A stretch of DNA of 8,002 bases, taken from Candidatus Nealsoniibacteriota bacterium. GTDB taxonomy: Bacteria > Patescibacteriota > Minisyncoccia > Minisyncoccales > RBG-13-42-11. Position 1 is the stretch's first letter, and each line of letters begins with the position of its first letter. Shown here piece by piece: positions 6,642 to 8,002 of this stretch. The position numbers and the translations under genes are program-made. The notes under the pieces are model-generated. The model was not told where the DNA came from, made no database searches, and saw only the letters and a program-made list of their open reading frames with translations. The DNA lies in contig PWRH01000097.1 of NCBI GenBank assembly GCA_003556525.1, positions 1-8,002 of the forward strand, in the 5' to 3' direction.

Positions 6642-7601
6642 TTATTTTTCTTCAAATCCCAAATAACGAATTTCTTCTTTTAGTTCGACCTTAAATTTTT
6701 TCTCAACCTCTTTTTTTACCAAAAATATCAGCCTTCTAACATCTTTTGCCCTGGCATTTCCCAGGTTAATTATAAAATTGGCATGCTTTTTCGAAATTTC
6801 AGCCCGGCCGATTCTTTTTCCCTTAAGTCCGCATTGTTCAATCAGCCAACCGGCCGATCTGTTAAAACCGTCAACCTTAAAATTCTTCGGATTTTTAAAA
6901 ACCGATCCGGCCGAAGGAAATTCCAACGGTTGTTTTTCTTTTTTTTCTTTCAAAAAATCTTCCATCTTTTTTTCAATCCCTTTTTTATCTCCCTTTTGAA
7001 TATTTAAAATTGCCGAAACAATAACAAGCCCTTTCCTTTTTTTAAAAACACTCTGTCTGTAGCCAAAAAAACAGTCTTTATTTTTAAATTTTTTAATTTT
7101 CAAACTTTTAAGATCCAAAGCTTCAACACTTCCAACAATATCGGCCATTGAACCCTCAAAAGATCCGGCATTGCCAAAAATGGCTCCGCCAATTGTTCCC
7201 GGAACTCCTCGTGCCCACTCAATCCCCCTGCCTCCAAGCTTCAAGCAATTAAAAGCAAGCTCAGAAAGCAAAACTCCGGCCCCGCAAAAAATTTTTAATG
7301 CATTCTTTTTTTCTTCAACCCTAAATTCATAATTTTCTATTTTAATAACCATTCCCGAATATCCCTTGTCTGAAACCAATAAGTTGCTTCCGGCTCCCAA
7401 AACAAAAAACGGCAATTTAAATTTCTTTGCCGCCTTAACAGCCTGGACTAAATCTTCTTCTGTTTTGGCTTTATAAAAATATTTGGCCGGTCCGCCGATT
7501 TTAAAAGTGGTATGGTTTTTCAACAAAACATCTTTCTCAATTTCCGGCAAATCTTGTTTCAGTTCTTGAAAAGTTTTGAGTTTTAAGCTACTCCCCTTCA
7601 T
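6642..7601 (-). CDS. murB: UDP-N-acetylenolpyruvoylglucosamine reductase
   Basis: Reduces UDP-GlcNAc-enolpyruvate to UDP-MurNAc with NADPH through bound FAD, the second committed step of peptidoglycan synthesis, in the cytoplasm. Its 319 residues fit the short type II MurB, which lacks the extra C-terminal loop of the E. coli enzyme. The FAD-binding part shows NHTTFKIGGPA (29-39), VLGAGSNLLVSD (67-78) and GVPGTIGGAIFGNAG (132-146). Catalytic positions are visible: Y181-R182 in GYRQS, S233 in AGSVFKNP (proton donor in the family) and E310 in EEIRYLG. The C-terminal HANFIINLGNA (273-283) is also typical. The ATG at 7601 is supported by AGGA (7608-7611) six bases upstream, one of the few Shine-Dalgarno-like sites in the window. 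No good terminator follows the stop; the T-rich tail runs into the promoter of the small Lys-rich unit, so some read-through is possible. It stands apart from any other mur gene here. Confidence 0.96.
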   Translation of the reverse strand: MKGSSLKLKTFQELKQDLPEIEKDVLLKNHTTFKIGGPAKYFYKAKTEEDLVQAVKAAKKFKLPFFVLGAGSNLLVSDKGYSGMVIKIENYEFRVEEKKNALKIFCGAGVLLSELAFNCLKLGGRGIEWARGVPGTIGGAIFGNAGSFEGSMADIVGSVEALDLKSLKIKKFKNKDCFFGYRQSVFKKRKGLVIVSAILNIQKGDKKGIEKKMEDFLKEKKEKQPLEFPSAGSVFKNPKNFKVDGFNRSAGWLIEQCGLKGKRIGRAEISKKHANFIINLGNARAKDVRRLIFLVKKEVEKKFKVELKEEIRYLGFEEK

Positions 7602-7607
7602 TTTAAT

Positions 7608-7611
7608 TCCT
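7608..7611 (-). promoter_or_regulatory. Shine-Dalgarno site of murB
   Basis: AGGA on the minus strand, six bases before the murB ATG. It decides the start at 7601. Most other genes in the window have no comparable site. Confidence 0.6.
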
Positions 7612-7619
7612 ATATTTTA

Positions 7620-7648
7620 ATTTTATAAAAAAGGGCCGGGAGAGTTAA
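7620..7648 (-). promoter_or_regulatory. Possible murB promoter overlapping the upstream terminator
   Basis: TTAACT (7643-7648) and TAAAAT (7620-7625) are 17 bp apart on the minus strand, predicting a start near 7613 and a 12-nt leader that includes the AGGA site. The -35 matches the consensus at 4 of 6 bases. In such AT-rich DNA this may be chance; if real, murB would escape the terminator just upstream. Confidence 0.3.
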
Positions 7649-7688
7649 CTCCAAAGTTAAGTCTTTAGTGAGTGCTGCCTCCCAACCC
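7627..7688 (-). ncRNA. Structured RNA element with terminal U-tract upstream of murB (small RNA or leader/attenuator)
   Basis: On the minus strand GGGTTGGGAG (7679-7688) pairs along all 10 bases with CTCCCGGCCC (7633-7642), using two adjacent G-U pairs, and six T follow (7627-7632). On the plus strand those two positions would be C-A mismatches, so the minus strand is the structured one. The 36-nt interior contains a 6-bp hairpin TTAACT/AGTTAA with loop TTGG. An alternative pairing CTAAAG/CTTTGG overlaps it, so two states are possible. A candidate promoter predicts a start at 7688, exactly the first stem base. It ends 26 nt before murB, so it could be an independent RNA of about 62 nt, a terminator with an unusually long loop, or a regulatory leader. 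I do not recognise a known riboswitch, SRP RNA or tRNA in it. Confidence 0.55.
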
Positions 7689-7694
7689 AATTAT

Positions 7695-7722
7695 ATTTTA
7701 ACAAAAAAACCAAAAGAAGCAA
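7695..7722 (-). promoter_or_regulatory. Candidate promoter for the structured element upstream of murB
   Basis: TTGCTT (7717-7722), 16 bp, then TAAAAT (7695-7700) on the minus strand; the predicted start is at 7688. A perfect TATAAT (7690-7695) overlaps but would start inside the stem. Matches are moderate and the region is AT-rich. Confidence 0.35.
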
Positions 7723-7777
7723 CCATAAAACAATACATTCTATTCCGAAGCAAAACATCAAAATAACTTAAAATTAT

Positions 7778-7809
7778 AAAAAAGTTGGACATCAAAAAAG
7801 TTGGACATC
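7778..7809. repeat. Perfect tandem duplication of a 16-mer
   Basis: AAAAAAGTTGGACATC occurs twice, head to tail, at 7778-7793 and 7794-7809. The second copy is the left arm of the adjacent palindrome; the first has no partner arm of its own. Read on the minus strand, the duplicated unit is a terminator 3' arm plus its T-tract, which suggests a slippage duplication. Confidence 0.95.
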
Positions 7810-7821
7810 GCATGTCCAACT
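7794..7821 (-). terminator. Palindrome copy 1, intrinsic-terminator-like on the minus strand
   Basis: AGTTGGACAT (7799-7808) and its exact complement (7812-7821) form a 10-bp stem with a 3-nt loop. On the minus strand a run of six T follows (7799-7794), as in an intrinsic terminator, and the duplicated arm with six more T comes next (7793-7778). An operator or mobile-repeat role is equally possible, because the same core recurs 38 bases away. Confidence 0.55.
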
Positions 7822-7836
7822 AAATTATATAACACC

Positions 7837-7865
7837 GAAAGTTGGACATCGCATGTCCAACTTTC
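7837..7865. repeat. Palindrome copy 2 (GTTGGACAT core)
   Basis: The same core and the same 3-base centre (CGC on the plus strand) as copy 1, with the stem extended to a perfect 13 bp (7837-7849 with 7853-7865). No U-tract follows directly on either strand, so it is not a clear terminator. Two near-identical copies suggest a paired binding site or a small dispersed repeat. Confidence 0.85.
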
Positions 7866-7887
7866 TTATGAGGCATTTAATCAAAAA

Positions 7888-7925
7888 TAAAAAAACAGCA
7901 AGCTTTGCTCGAGTAAAGCTTGCTG
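7888..7925 (-). terminator. Intrinsic terminator of the predicted small RNA
   Basis: CAGCAAGCTTT (7896-7906) pairs perfectly with 7915-7925 (11 bp, 8-nt loop). On the minus strand seven T follow (7895-7889), then A and five more T. The plus strand has no T-run after the stem, so it is directional. Confidence 0.92.
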
Positions 7926-7962
7926 TCGACTTAACAGAGTTACGATTTCTCGCACACTCACT
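7888..7962 (-). ncRNA. Predicted ~75-nt small RNA
   Basis: Bounded by a consensus promoter (predicted start about 7962) and a strong terminator. The 5' part folds into a hairpin (7937-7959): 4 bp (GAGU/ACUC), one bulged G, then 5 bp closed by a GAAA tetraloop. One pair is G-U on the minus strand and A-C on the plus strand, supporting minus-strand function. A short linker containing GTCGAC leads to the terminator stem. No ORF with a ribosome-binding site fits inside. It could act in trans, or be the terminated leader of something further downstream. I know no named family that matches. Confidence 0.6.
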
Positions 7963-7968
7963 ATAAGC

Positions 7969-7997
7969 ATGATAGCAAAATAACAAACTTTTGTCAA
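7969..7997 (-). promoter_or_regulatory. Consensus sigma-70-type promoter of the predicted small RNA
   Basis: Perfect TTGACA (7992-7997), an exact 17-bp spacer, and TATCAT (7969-7974) on the minus strand. The predicted start is an A near 7962. This is the best promoter in the window. Its CTTGACAAA flank matches the promoter at 6571-6606. Confidence 0.8.
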
Positions 7998-8002
7998 GTA
8001 AC

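Noticed and set aside
6614..6660. Possible terminator after murB
   Set aside because: The only stem is an AT-only AAGAAA/TTTCTT pairing overlapping the stop codon; too weak, although the region is T-rich.
7627..7688. SRP RNA, tRNA or a known riboswitch
   Set aside because: No GGAAG-type SRP apical loop, no T-arm GTTCRA, and no conserved core of a riboswitch class I can recall.
7824..7829. Perfect TATAAT on the minus strand between the two palindromes
   Set aside because: No -35 match at 16-18 bp; the predicted start would fall inside palindrome copy 1. Such boxes are frequent in DNA this AT-rich.
7778..7865. CRISPR array
   Set aside because: Only two full copies plus a half copy, no regular spacers, and the unit is a perfect palindrome; no cas gene nearby.
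7901..7930. Cluster of HindIII-, XhoI- and SalI-like palindromes, as in a cloning site
   Set aside because: They arise from the terminator stem, its loop and a linker; no vector sequence flanks them and the composition matches the rest of the window.
7868..7964. Plus-strand 32-codon frame starting at ATG 7868
   Set aside because: It crosses the terminator stem and the predicted small RNA in antisense, has no ribosome-binding site and no conserved features.
1..8002. Alternative genetic code with UGA read as Gly (as in Gracilibacteria/SR1)
   Set aside because: No gene has an in-frame TGA. The absence of TGA as a stop in six genes is too small a sample to show reassignment.

Overview
The window is AT-rich, densely packed and coded almost entirely on the minus strand, so the genes read from high to low coordinates. 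The mRNA-like strand is purine-rich and the proteins are rich in Lys and Glu. No gene uses TGA as its stop and none has an in-frame TGA. The mix suggests a small-genome bacterium of the Candidate Phyla Radiation (Patescibacteria, perhaps Parcubacteria-like). The evidence is: a soluble VirD4/HerA-like ATPase beside a separate membrane-anchored partner, a sigma-70 region 4 protein fused to repeated winged helices, a divergent RecJ, a 19-residue Lys/Ala peptide gene, and few Shine-Dalgarno sites. This placement is inference; there is no rRNA or other marker in the window.

Layout in transcription order. (1) 8002-7602 is a 400-base region with no convincing protein gene. It holds a consensus promoter feeding a roughly 75-nt RNA that ends in a strong intrinsic terminator, two copies of a GTTGGACAT palindrome plus a tandem 16-mer, and a structured element just ahead of murB that also ends in a U-tract. 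(2) murB, complete (7601-6642), peptidoglycan precursor synthesis. (3) 6641-6363: a miniature transcription unit with a TTGACA promoter, a 5' hairpin, a 19-codon Lys-rich ORF and an 11-bp terminator, followed by a likely promoter for the next gene. (4) A tightly spaced five-gene run: a sigma4/winged-helix protein (6362-5379), a membrane-anchored protein of unknown function (5370-4039), a VirD4/HerA-like ATPase (4033-2273), pgk (2286-1105, overlapping the ATPase by 14 nt), and a RecJ-type DHH nuclease (from 1067, running off the left edge).

How the genes fit together. The membrane protein and the ATPase look like two halves of one DNA-translocation machine: the first supplies the membrane segment and the second the P-loop motor and a zinc ribbon. 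The sigma4/winged-helix protein begins the run and could regulate it or act in transcription more generally. pgk (glycolysis) and recJ (DNA repair) are housekeeping genes that appear to share the transcript, as is common in compact genomes. The least explained material is non-coding: several short minus-strand units, each with its own hairpin and U-tract, and a CTTGACRAA-type promoter module that recurs at three places.
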